Source: Polytrichum commune (lineage: Eukaryota; Streptophyta; Polytrichopsida; Polytrichales; Polytrichaceae). From it: DNA of 60,000 nucleotides. Location of the stretch: assembly GCA_950295325.1 (NCBI GenBank), contig OX485806.1, forward strand, positions 42,472,001 to 42,532,000, read 5' to 3'. Position numbers and translations under genes: made by a program. Shown one piece after another: positions 19,262 through 33,200 of this stretch. Each line of letters begins with the position of its first letter. The stretch's first letter is position 1. The notes below the pieces were generated by a model. It worked only from the letters and a program-made list of their open reading frames with translations, ran no database searches and was not told where the DNA came from.

Positions 19262-19640
19262 TCCAAACAAGGATGTGCCGTAGACGGCACCTATTTATTG
19301 GGGGCCCCTCTCGGATCTTAAACCCTGCAAATAATCATTCAATTAACTTTCATACAAGTGCAGCTATCTTACCTGACCTGATGGTTTAATCCAAAGTCAA
19401 AAGCAACACAAAGCAACCAGGTTACCCCCTACTCAAACCACAAACCCTGCCGAGATTGAGTCAAGTGCCCTTATCTATACAGACCATATCACTTAATTCA
19501 AAGTCGAAGACCACACAAAGCAACCTGCTTGGCCCCTTCTCTTATCACAAACCCTGCCGAAATCAATTCAAGTAGCCTGTAGGACCCCTAACCAGAACAC
19601 TGAACTGCAAGTAAAATGCATCACATATCTGGCCTAGCAC
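19262..19640. repeat. Degenerate edge of the 246-bp satellite array
   Basis: Units here are clearly diverged and of irregular order: two B-type halves in a row (about 19340-19540) before an A-type half. The first dyad (19275-19290) is GTGCCGT-AG-ACGGCAC, differing from the array core yet fully paired. From 19641 the units become regular. Confidence 0.8.
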
Positions 19641-22600
19641 GGGGTGCCGTTGGCGGCACCCTCTTCTGAGGCTAAACAAAATTCACAAACCCTGCCCACT
19701 TTCATACAAGTGCAGCTATCTAACCTGACCACATGGCTGAATCCAAAGTCAAAAACAACACAAAGCAACCACCTTAGCCCTCCACTTACATAGAAAGCCC
19801 ACCCAATTTCATTCCAGTAGCCTGTAGGACCCCCAAGCAGAAGACTGAACTGCAAGCAAAATACATCACATATCTGGCCTGCCAGGGGGTGCCGTTGGCG
19901 GCACCCTCTTCTGAGGCTACACAAAATTCACAAACCCTTCCCACTTTCATACAAGTGCAGCTATCTAACCTGACCACATGGCTGAATCCAAAGTCAAAAA
20001 CAACACAAAGCAACCACCTTAGCCCCCCTACTTACATGGAAAGCCCACCCAATTTCATTCCAGTAGCATGTAGGACCCCTAAGCAGATGACTGAACTGCA
20101 AGCAAAATACATCACATATTTGGCCTGCCAGGGGGTTCCGTTGGCGGCACCCTCTTCTAAGGCTACACAAAATTCACAAACCCTGCCCACTTTCGTACAA
20201 GTGCAGCTATCTAACCTGACCTGATGGCTGAATCTAAAGTCAAAAACAACACAAAGCAACCACCTTAGGCCCCCTACTTACATGGAAAGCCCACCCAATT
20301 TCATTCAAGTCGCTTGTAGAGCCCCTAACCAGATGACTGAACTGCAAGTAAAATGCATCACATATCTGCACTGCCACGGGGTGCCGTTGGCGGCACCCTC
20401 TTCTGAGGCTACACAAAATTCACAAACCCTGCCCACTTTCATACAAGTGCAGCTATCTAACCTGACCACATGGCTGAATCCAAAGTCAAAAACAACACAA
20501 AGCAACCACCTTAGCCCCCCTACTTACATGGAAAGCCCACCCAATTTCATTCCAGTAGCCTGTAGAACCCCTAAGCAGATGACTGAACTGCAATCAAAAT
20601 ACATCACATATCTGGCCTGCCAGGGGGTGCCGTTGGCGGCACCCTCTTCTGAGGCTACACAAAATTCGCAAACCCTGCCCACTTTCATACAAGTGCAGCT
20701 ATCTAACCTGACCTGATGGCTGAATCCAAAGTCAAAAACAACACAAAGCAACCACCTTAGGCCCCCTACTTACATGGAAAGCCCACCCAATTTCATTCCA
20801 GTAGCCTGTAGGACCCCTAAGCAGATGACTGAACTGCAATCAAAATACATCACATATCTGGCCTGCCAGGGGGTTCCGTTGGCGGCACCCTCTTCTAAGG
20901 CTACACAAAATTCACAAACCCTGCCCACTTTCATACAAGTGCAGCTATCTCACCTGACCAGATGGCTGAATCCAAAGTCAAAAACAACACAAAGGAACCA
21001 CCTTAGGCCCCCTACTTACATGGAAAGCCCACCCAATTTCATTCAAGTCGCCTGTAGAGCCCCTAACCAGATGACTGAACTGCAAATAAAATGCATCACA
21101 TATCTGCACTGCCAGGGGGTGCCGTTGGCGGCACCCTCTTCTGAGGCTACACAAAATTCACAAACCCTGCCCACTTTCATACAAGTGCAGCTATCTAACC
21201 TGACCACATGGCTGAATCCAAAGTCAAAAACAACACAAAGCAACCACCTTAGCCCCCCTACTTACATGGAAAGCCCACCCAATTTCATTCCAGTAGCCTG
21301 TAGGACCCCTAAGCAGATGACTGAACTGCAAGCAAAATACATCACATATCTGGCCTGCCAGGGGGTTCCGTTGGCGGCACCCTCTTCTGAGGTTACACAA
21401 AATTCACAAACCCTGCCCACTTTCATACAAGTGCAGCTATCTCACCTGACCACATGGCTGAATCCAAAGTCAAAAACAACACAAAGCAACCACCTTAGCC
21501 CCCCTACTTACATGGAAAGCCCACCCAATTTCATTCAAGTCGCCTGTAGAGCCCTAACCAGATGACTGAACTGCAAGTAAAATGCATCACATATCTGGCC
21601 TGCCAGGGGGTTCCGTTGGCGGCACCCTCTTCTGAGGCTACACAAAATTCACAAACCCTGCCCACTTTCATACAAGTGCAGCTATCTAACCTGACCACAT
21701 GGCTGAATCCAAAGTCAAAAACAACACAAAGCAACCACCTTAGGCCCCCTACTTACATGGAAAGCCCACCCAATTTCATTCCAGTAGCCTGTAGGACCCC
21801 TAACCAGATGACTGAACTGCAAGTAAAATGCATCACATATCTGCACTGCCAGGGGGTGCCGTTGGCGGCACCCTCTTCTGAGGCTACACAAAATTCACAA
21901 ACCCTGCCCACTTTCATACAAGTGCAGCTATCTCACCTGACCACATGGCTGAATCCAAAGTCAAAAACAACACAAAGCAACCACCTTAGGCCCCCTACTT
22001 ACATGGAAAGCCCACCCAATTTCATTCAAGTCGCCTGTAGAGCCCCTAACCAGATGACTGAACTGCAAGTAAAATGCATCACATATCTGCACTGCCAGGG
22101 GGTGCCGTTGGCGGCACCCTCTTCTGAGGCTACACAAAATTCACAAACCCTGCCCACTTTCATACAAGTGCAGCTATCTCACCTGACCACATGGCTGAAT
22201 CCAAAGTCAAAAACAACACAAAGCAACCACCTTAGGCCCCCTACTTACATGGAAAGCCCACCCAATTTCATTCAAGTCGCCTGTAGAGCCCTAACCAGAT
22301 GACTGAACTGCAAGTAAAATGCATCACATATCTGGCCTCCCAGGGGGTGCCGTTGGCGGCACCCTCTTCTGAGGCTACACAAAATTCACAAACCCTACGC
22401 ACTTTCATACAAGTGCAGCTATCTAACCTGACCACATGGCTGAATCCAAAGTCAAAAACAACACAAAGCAACCACCTTAGGCCCCCTACTTACATGGAAA
22501 GCCCACCCAATTTCATTCAAGTCGCCTGTAGAGCCCCTAACCAGATGACTGAACTGCAAGTAAAATGCATCACATATCTGCACTGCCAGGGGGTGCCGTT

Positions 22601-22999
22601 GGCGGCACCCTCTTCTGAGGCTACACAAAATTCACAAACCCTGCCCACTTTCATACAAGTGCAGCTATCTAACCTGACCACATGGCTGAATCCAAAGTCA
22701 AAAACAACACAAAGCAACCACCTTAGGCCCCCTACTTACATGGAAAGCCCACCCAATTTCATTCAAGTCGCCTGTAGAGCCCCTAAGCAGATGACTGAAC
22801 TGCAAGCAAAATACATCACATATCTGGCCTGCCAGGGGGTTCCGTTGGCGGCACCCTCCTCTGAGGCTACACAAAATCCACAAACCCTGCCCACTTTCAT
22901 ACAAGTGCAGCTATCTAACCTGACCACATGGCTGAATCCAAAGTCAAAAACAACACAAAGCAACCACCTTAGGCCCCCTACTTACATAGAAAGCCCACC

Positions 23000-24965
23000 C
23001 AATTTCATTCAAGTCGCCTGTAGAGCCCTAACCAGATGACTGAACTGCAAGTAAAATGCATCACATATCTGGCCTGCCAGGGGGTGCCGTTGGCGGCACC
23101 CTCTTCTGAGGCTACACAAAATTCACAAACCCTGCCCACTTTCATACAAGTGCAGCTATCTAACCTGACCACATGGCTGAATCCAAAGTCAAAAACAACA
23201 CAAAGCAACCACCTTAGCCCCCTTACTTACATGGAAAGCCCACCCAATTTCATTCCATTAGCCTGTAGGACCCCTAAGCAGATGACTGAACTGCAAGCAA
23301 AATACATCACATATCTTGCCTGCCAGGGGGTGCCGTTGGCGGCACCCTCTTCTGAGGCTACACAAAATTCACAAACCCTGCCCACTTTCATACAAGTGCA
23401 GCTATCTAACCTGACCACATGTCTGAATCCAAAGTCAAAAACAACACAAAGCAACCACCTTAGGCCCCCTACTTACATGGAAAGCCCACCCAATTTCATT
23501 CAAGTCGCCTGTAGAGCCCCTAAGCAGATGACTGAACTGCAAGCAAAATACATCACATATCTGGCCTGCCAGGGGGGTGCCGTTGGCGGCACCCTCTTCT
23601 GAGGCTACACAAAATTCACAAACCCTGCCCACTTTCATACAAGTGCAGCTATCTAACCTGACCACATGGCTGAATCCAAAGTCAAAAACAACACAAAGCA
23701 ACCACCTTAGGCCCCCTACTTACATAGAAAGCCCACCCAATTTCATTCCAGTAGCCTGTAGGACCCCTAAGCAGATGACTGAACTGCAATCAAAATACAT
23801 CACATATCTGGCCTGCCAGGGGGTGCCGTTGGCGGCACCCTCCTCTGAGGCTACACAAAATTCACAAACCCTGCCCACTTTCATACAAGTGCAGCTATCT
23901 AACCTGACCACATGGCTGAATCCAAAGTCAAAAACAACACAAAGCAACCACCTTAGGCCCCCTACTTACATAGAAAGCCCACCCAATTTCATTCAAGTCG
24001 CCTGTAGAGCCCTAACCAGATGACTGAACTGCAAGTAAAATGCATCACATATCTGGCCTGCCAGGGGGTGCCGTTGGCGGCACCCTCTTCTGAGGCTACA
24101 CAAAATTCACAAACCCTGCCCACTTTCATACAAGTGCAGCTATCTAACCTGACCACATGGCTGAATCCAAAGTCAAAAACAACACAAAGCAACCACCTTA
24201 GCCCCCTTACTTACATGGAAAGCCCACCCAATTTCATTCCATTAGCCTGTAGGACCCCTAAGCAGATGACTGAACTGCAAGCAAAATACATCACATATCT
24301 GCACTGCCAGGGGGTGCCGTTGGCGGCACCCTCTTCTGAGGCTACACAAAATTCACAAACCCTGCCCACTTTCATACAAGTGCAGCTATCTAACCTGACC
24401 ACATGTCTGAATCCAAAGTCAAAAACAACACAAAGCAACCACCTTAGGCCCCCTACTTACATGGAAAGCCCACCCAATTTCATTCAAGTCGCCTGTAGAG
24501 CCCCTAAGCAGATGACTGAACTGCAAGCAAAATACATCACATATCTGGCCTGCCAGGGGGGTGCCGTTGGCGGCACCCTCTTCTGAGGCTACACAAAATT
24601 CACAAACCCTGCCCACTTTCATACAAGTGCAGCTATCTAACCTGACCACATGGCTGAATCCAAAGTCAAAAACAACACAAAGCAACCACCTTAGGCCCCC
24701 TACTTACATAGAAAGCCCACCCAATTTCATTCCAGTAGCCTGTAGGACCCCTAAGCAGATGACTGAACTGCAATCAAAATACATCACATATCTGGCCTGC
24801 CAGGGGGTGCCGTTGGCGGCACCTTCTTCTGAGGCTACACAAAATTCACAAACCCTGCCCACTTTCATACAAGTGCAGCTATCTAACCTGACCACATGGC
24901 TGAATCCAAAGTCAAAACAACCCAAAGCAACCACCTTAGCCCCCTCCTTACATAGAAAGCCCACC
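23000..24965. repeat. Higher-order duplication, 984 bp (4 units), two tandem copies
   Basis: Private variants, including an extra G (CAGGGGGGTGCC at 23572 and 24556) and CATGTCTGAATCC (23417 and 24401), recur exactly 984 bp apart. Confidence 0.85.
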
Positions 24966-27900
24966 CAATTTCATTCCATTATCCTGTAGGACCCCTAAGC
25001 ACAAGACTGAACTGCAAGCAAAATACATCACATATTTGGCCTGCCAGGGGTGCCGTTGGCGGCACCCTTTTCTGAGGCTACACAAAATTCACAAACCCTG
25101 CCCACTTTCATACAAGTGCAGCTATCTAACCTGACCACATGGCTGAATCCAAAGTCAAAAACAACACAAAGCAACCACCTTAGCCCCCCTACTTACATGG
25201 AAAGCCCACCCAATTTCATTCAAGTCGCCTGTAGAGCCCGTAACCAGATGACTGAACTGCAAGTAAAATGCATCACATATCTGCACTGCCAGGGGGTGCC
25301 GTTGGCGGCACCCTCTTCTGAGGCTAAACAAAATTCACAAACCCTGCCCACTTTCATACAAGTGCAGCTATCTAACCTGACCACATGGCTGAATCCAAAG
25401 TCAAAAACAACACAAAGCAACCACCTTAGCCCCCCTACTTACATGGAAAGCCCACCCAATTTCATTCCAGTAGCCTGTAGAACCCCTAAGCAGATGACTG
25501 AACTGCAATCAAAATACATCACATATCTGGCCTGCCAGGGGGTGCCGTTGGCGGCACCCTCTTCTGAGGCTACACAAAATTCGCAAACCCTGCCCACTTT
25601 CATACAAGTGCAGCTATCTAACCTGACCACATGGCTGAATCCAAAGTCAAAAACAACACAAAGCAACCACCTTAGGCCCCCTACTTACATGGAAAGCCCA
25701 CCCAATTTCATTCCAGTAGCCTGTAGGACCCCTAAGCAGATGACTGAACTGCAATCAAAATACATCACATATCTGGCCTGCCAGGGGGTTCCGTTGGCGG
25801 CACCCTCTTCTAAGGCTACACAAAATTCACAAACCCTGCCCACTTTCATACAAGTGCAGCTATCTCACCTGACCAGATGGCTGAATCCAAAGTCAAAAAC
25901 AACACAAAGGAACCACCTTAGGCCCCCTACTTACATGGAAAGCCCACCCAATTTCATTCAAGTCGCCTGTAGAGCCCCTAAGCAGATGACTGAACTGCAA
26001 GCAAAATACATCACATATCTGGCCTGCCAGGGGGTTCCGTTGGCGGCACCCTCCTCTGAGGCTACACAAAATTCACAAACCCTGCCCACTTTCGTACAAG
26101 TGCAGCTATCTAACCTGACCTGATGGCTGAATCTAAAGTCAAAAACAACACAAAGCAACCACCTTAGGCCCCCTACTTACATGGAAAGCCCACCCAATTT
26201 CATTCAAGTCGCTTGTAGAGCCCCTAACCAGATGACTGAACTGGAAGTAAAATGCATCACATATCTGCACTGCCACGGGGTGCCGTTGGCGGCACCCTCT
26301 TCTGAGGCTACACAAAATTCACAAACCCTGCCCACTTTCATACAAGTGCAGCTATCTAACCTGACCACATGGCTGAATCCAAAGTCAAAAACAACACAAG
26401 GCAACCACCTTAGCCCCCCTACTTACATGGAAAGCCCACCCAATTTCATTCAAGTCGCCTGTAGAGCCCGTAACCAGATGACTGAACTGCAAGTAAAATG
26501 CATCACATATCTGCACTGCCAGGGGGTGCCGTTGGCCGCACCCTCTTCTGAGGCTACATAAAATTCACAAACCCTGCCCACTTTCATACAAGTGCAGCTA
26601 TCTCACCTGACCAGATGGCTGAATCCAAAGTCAAAAACAACACAAAGCAACCACCTTAGGCCCCCTACTTACATGGAAAGCCCACCCAATTTCATTCAAG
26701 TCGCCTGTAGAGCCCTAACCAGATGACTGAACTGGAAGTAAAATGCATCACATATCTGCACTGCCAGGGGGTGCCGTTGGCGGCACCCTCTTCTGAGGCT
26801 ACACAAAATTCACAAACCCTGCCCACTTTCATACAAGTGTAGCTATCTAACCTGACCTGATGGCTGAATCCAAAGTCAAAAACAACACAAAGCAACCACC
26901 TTAGGCCCTCTACTTACATGGAAAGCCCACCCAATTTCATTCAAGTCGCCTGTAGAGCCCCTAACCAGATGACTGAACTGCAAGCAAAATACATCACATA
27001 TCTGGCCTGCCAGGGGGTTCCGTTGGCGGCACCCTCTTCTGAGGCTACACAAAATTCACAAACCCTGCCCACTTTCATACAAGTGCAGCTATCTAACCTG
27101 ACCACATGGCTGAATCCAAAGTCAAAAACAACACAAAGCAACCACCTTAGGCCCCCTACTTACATGGAAAGCCCACCCAATTTCATTCCAGTAGCCTGTA
27201 GGACCCCTAAGCAGATGACTGAACTGCAAGCAAAATACATCACATATCTGGCCTGCCAGGGGGTCCCGTTGGCGGCACCCTCTTCTGAGGCTACACAAAA
27301 TTCACAAACCCTGCCCACTTTCATACAAGTACAGCTATCTAACCTGACCACATGGCTGAATCCAAAGTCAAAAACAACACAAAGCAACCACCTTAGCCCC
27401 CCTACTTACATGGAAAGCCCACCCAATTTCATTCAAGTCGCCTGTAGAGCCCGTAACCAGATGACTGAAATGCAAGTAAAATGCATCACATATCTGCACT
27501 GCCAGGGGGTGCCGTTGGCGGCACCCTCTTCTGAGGCTACACAAAATTCAGAAACCCTGCCCACTTTCATACAAGTGCAGCTATCTAACCTGACCACATG
27601 GCTGAATCCAAAGTCAAAAACAACACAAAGCAACCACCTTAGGCCCCCTACTTACATGGAAAGCCCACCCAATTTCATTCAAGTCGCCTGTAGAGCCCCT
27701 AACCAGATGACTGAACTGGAAGTAAAATGCATCACATATCTGCACTGCCAGGGGGTGCCGTTGGCGGCACCCTCTTCTGAGGCTACACAAAATTCACAAA
27801 CCCTGCCCACTTTCATACAAGTGCAGCTATCTCACCTGACCACATGGCTGAATCCAAAGTCAAAAACAACACAAAGCAACCACCTTAGGCCCCCTACTTA

Positions 27901-30289
27901 CATGGAAAGCCCACCCAATTTCATTCAAGTCGCCTGTAGAGCCCTAACCAGATGACTGAACTGGAAGTAAAATGCATCACATATCTGCACTGCCAGGGGG
28001 TGCCGTTGGCGGCACCCTCTTCTGAGGCTACACAAAATTCACAAACCCTGCCCACTTTCATACAAGTGCAGCTATCTAACCTGACCACATGGCTGAATCC
28101 AAAGTCAAAAACAACACAAAGCAACCACCTTAGGCCCCCTACTTACATGGAAAGCCCACCCAATTTCATTCAAGTCGCCTGTAGAGCCCCTAACCAGATG
28201 ACTGAACTGGAAGTAAAATGCATCACATATCTGCACTGCCAGGGGGTGCCGTTGGCGGCACCCTCTTCTGAGGCTACACAAAATTCACAAACCCTGCCCA
28301 CTTTCATACAAGTGCAGCTATCTAACCTGACCTGATGGCTGAATCCAAAGTCAAAAACAACACAAGGCAACCACCTTAGGCCCCCTACTTACATGGAAAG
28401 CCCACCCAATTTCATTCAGGTCGCCTGTAGAGCCCCTAACCAGATGACTGAACTGCAAGTAAAATGCATCACATATCTGCACTGCCAGGGGGTGCCGTTG
28501 GCGGCACCCTCTTCTGAGGCTACACAAAATTCACAAACCCTGCCCACTTTCATACAAGTGCAGCTATCTCACCTGACCACATGGCTGAATCCAAAGTCAA
28601 AAACAACACAAAGCAACCACCTTAGGCCCCCTACTTACATGGAAAGCCCACCCAATTTCATTCAAGTCGCCTGTAGAGCCCTAACCAGATGACTGAACTG
28701 GAAGTAAAATGCATCACATATCTGCACTGCCAGGGGGTGCCGTTGGCGGCACCCTCTTCTGAGGCTACACAAAATTCACAAACCCTGCCCTCTTTCATAC
28801 AAGTGTAGCTATCTAACCTGACCAGATGGCTGAATCCAAAGTCAAAAACAACACAAAGCAACCACCTTAGGCCCCCTACTTACATGGAAAGCCCACCCAA
28901 TTTCATTCAAGTCGCCTGTAGAGCCCCTAACCAGATGACTGAACTGCAAGTAAAATGCATCACATATCTGGCCTGCCAGGGGGTGCCGTTGGCGGCACCC
29001 TCTTCTGAGGCTACACAAAATTCACAAACCCTGCCCACTTTCATACAAGTGCAGCTATCTAACCTGACCACATGGCTGAATCCAAAGTCAAAAACAACAC
29101 AAAGCAACCACCTTAGGCCCCCTACTTACATGGAAAGCCCACCCAATTTCATTCAAGTCGCCTGTAGAGCCCTAACCAGATGACTGAACTGCAAGTAAAA
29201 TGCATCACATATCTGGCCTCCCAGGGGGTGCCGTTGGCGGCACCCTCTTCTGAGGCTACACAAAATTCACAAACCCTGCCCACTTTCATACAAGTGCAGC
29301 TATCGAACCTGACCACATGGCTGAATCCAAAGTCAAAAACAACACAAAGCAACCACCTTAGGCCCCCTACTTACATGGAAAGCCCACCCAATTTCATTCA
29401 GGTCGCCTGTAGAGCCCCTAACCAGATGACTGAACTACAAGTAAAATGCATCACATATCTGCACTGCCAGGGGGTGCCGTTGGCGGCACCCTCTTCTGAG
29501 GCTACACAAAATTCACAAACCCTGCCCACTTTCATACAAGTGCAGCTATCTCACCTGACCACATGGCTGAATCCAAAGTCAAAAACAACACAAAGCAACC
29601 ACCTTAGGCCCCCTACTTACATGGAAAGCCCACCCAATTTCATTCAAGTCGCCTGTAGAGCCCTAACCAGATGACTGAACTGGAAGTAAAATGCATCACA
29701 TATCTGCACTGCCAGGGGGTGCCGTTGGCGGCACCCTCTTCTGAGGCTACACAAAATTCACAAACCCTGCCCACTTTCATACAAGTGTAGCTATCTAACC
29801 TGACCTGATGGCTGAATCCAAAGTCAAAAACAACACAAAGCAACCACCTTAGGCCCCCTACTTACATGGAAAGCCCACCCAATTTCATTCAAGTCGCCTG
29901 TAGAGCCCTAACCAGATGACTGAACTGCAAGTAAAATGCATCACATATCTGCACTGCCAGGGGGTGCCGTTGGCGGCACCCTCTTCTGAGGCTACACAAA
30001 ATTCACAAACCCTGCCCACTTTCATACAAGTGTAGCTATCTAACCTGACCTGATGGCTGAATCCAAAGTCAAAAACAACACAAAGCAACCACCTTAGGCC
30101 CTCTACTTACATGGAAAGCCCACCCAATTTCATTCAAGTCGCCTGTAGAGCCCCTAACCAGATGACTGAACTGCAAGCAAAATACATCACATATCTGGCC
30201 TGCCAGGGGGTTCCGTTGGCGGCACCCTCTTCTGAGGCTACACAAAATTCACAAACCCTGCCCACTTTCATACAAGTGCAGCTATCTAA

Positions 30290-33200
30290 CCTGACCACAT
30301 GGCTGAATCCAAAGTCAAAAACAACACAAAGCAACCACCTTAGGCCCCCTACTTACATGGAAAGCCCACCCAATTTCATTCAAGTCGCCTGTAGAGCCCC
30401 TAACCAGATGACTGAACTGCAAGCAAAATACATCACATATCTGGCCTGCCAGGGGGTTCCGTTGGCGGCACCCTCTTCTGAGGCTACACAAAATTCACAA
30501 ACCCTGCCCACTTTCATACAAGTGCAGCTATCTCACCTGACCACATGGCTGAATCCAAAGTCAAAAACAACACAAAGCAACCACCTTAGGCCCCCTACTT
30601 ACATGGAAAGCCCACCCAATTTCATTCAAGTCGCCTGTAGAGCCCTAACCAGATGACTGAACTGGAAGTAAAATGCATCACATATCTGCACTGCCAGGGG
30701 GTGCCGTTGGCGGCACCCTCTTCTGAGGCTACACAAAATTCACAAACCCTGCCCACTTTCATACAAGTACAGCTATCTAACCTGACCACATGGCTGAATC
30801 CAAAGTCAAAAACAAAACAAAGCAACCACCTTAGCCCCCCTACTTACATGGAAAGCCCACCCAATTTCATTCAAGTCGCCTGTAGAGCCCGTAACCAGAT
30901 GACTGAAATGCAAGTAAAATGCATCACATATCTGCACTGCCAGGGGGTGCCGTTGGCGGCACCCTCTTCTGAGGCTACACAAAATTCACAAACCCTGCCC
31001 ACTTTCATACAAGTGCAGCTATCTAACCTGACCACATGGCTGAATCCAAAGTCAAAAACAACACAAAGCAACCACCTTAGGCCCCCTACTTACATGGAAA
31101 GCCCACCCAATTTCATTCAAGTCGCCTGTAGAGCCCCTAACCAGATGACTGAACTGGAAGTAAAATGCATCACATATCTGCACTGCCAGGGGGTGCCGTT
31201 GGCGGCACCCTCTTCTGAGGCTACACAAAATTCACAAACCCTGCCCACTTTCATACAAGTGCAGCTATCTAACCTGACCTGATGGCTGAATCCAAAGTCA
31301 AAAACAACACAAGGCAACCACCTTAGGCCCCCTACTTACATGGAAAGCCCACCCAATTTCATTCAGGTCGCCTGTAGAGCCCCTAACCAGATGACTGAAC
31401 TGCAAGCAAAATACATCACATATCTGGCCTGCCAGGGGGTGCCGTTGGCGGCACCCTCTTCTGAGGCTACACAAAATTCACAAACCCTGCCCACTTTCAT
31501 ACAAGTGCAGCTATCTCACCTGACCACATGGCTGAATCCAAAGTCAAAAACAACACAAAGCAACCACCTTAGGCCCCCTACTTACATGGAAAGCCCACCC
31601 AATTTCATTCAAGTCGCCTGTAGAGCCCTAACCAGATGACTGAACTGGAAGTAAAATGCATCACATATCTGCACTGCCAGGGGGTGCCGTTGGCGGCACC
31701 CTCTTCTGAGGCTACACAAAATTCACAAACCCTGCCCACTTTCATACAAGTGTAGCTATCTAACCTGACCTGATGGCTGAATCCAAAGTCAAAAACAACA
31801 CAAAGCAACCACCTTAGGCCCCCTACTTACATGGAAAGCCCACCCAATTTCATTCAAGTCGCCTGTAGAGCCCCTAAGCAGATGACTGAACTGCAAGTAA
31901 AATGCATCACATATCTGGCCTGCCAGGGGGTGCCGTTGGCGGCACCCTCTTCTGAGGCTACACAAAATTCACAAACCCTGCCCACTTTCATACAAGTGCA
32001 GCTATCTAACCTGACCACATGGCTGAATCCAAAGTCAAAAACAACACAAAGCAACCACCTTAGGCCCCCTACTTACATGGAAAGCCCACCCAATTTCATT
32101 CAAGTCGCCTGTAGAGCCCTAACCAGATGACTGAACTGCAAGTAAAATGCATCACATATCTGGCCTCCCAGGGGGTGCCGTTGGCGGCACCCTCTTCTGA
32201 GGCTACACAAAATTCACAAACCCTGCCCACTTTCATACAAGTGCAGCTATCGAACCTGACCACATGGCTGAATCCAAAGTCAAAAACAACACAAAGCAAC
32301 CACCTTAGGCCCCCTACTTACATGGAAAGCCCACCCAATTTCATTCAGGTCGCCTGTAGAGCCCCTAACCAGATGACTGAACTGCAAGTAAAATGCATCA
32401 CATATCTGCACTGCCAGGGGGTGCCGTTGGCGGCACCCTCTTCTGAGGCTACACAAAATTCACAAACCCTGCCCACTTTCATACAAGTGCAGCTATCTCA
32501 CCTGACCACATGGCTGAATCCAAAGTCAAAAACAACACAAAGCAACCACCTTAGGCCCCCTACTTACATGGAAAGCCCACCCAATTTCATTCAAGTCGCC
32601 TGTAGAGCCCCTAACCAGATGACTGAACTGCAAGCAAAATACATCACATATCTGGCCTGCCAGGGGGTTCCGTTGGCGGCACCCTCTTCTGAGGCTACAC
32701 AAAATTCACAAACCCTGCCCACTTTCATACAAGTGCAGCTATCTCACCTGACCACATGGCTGAATCCAAAGTCAAAAACAACACAAAGCAACCACCTTAG
32801 GCCCCCTACTTACATGGAAAGCCCACCCAATTTCATTCAAGTCGCCTGTAGAGCCCTAACCAGATGACTGAACTGGAAGTAAAATGCATCACATATCTGC
32901 ACTGCCAGGGGGTGCCGTTGGCGGCACCCTCTTCTGAGGCTACACAAAATTCACAAACCCTGCCCACTTTCATACAAGTACAGCTATCTAACCTGACCAC
33001 ATGGCTGAATCCAAAGTCAAAAACAAAACAAAGCAACCACCTTAGCCCCCCTACTTACATGGAAAGCCCACCCAATTTCATTCAAGTCGCCTGTAGAGCC
33101 CGTAACCAGATGACTGAAATGCAAGTAAAATGCATCACATATCTGCACTGCCAGGGGGTGCCGTTGGCGGCACCCTCTTCTGAGGCTACACAAAATTCAC

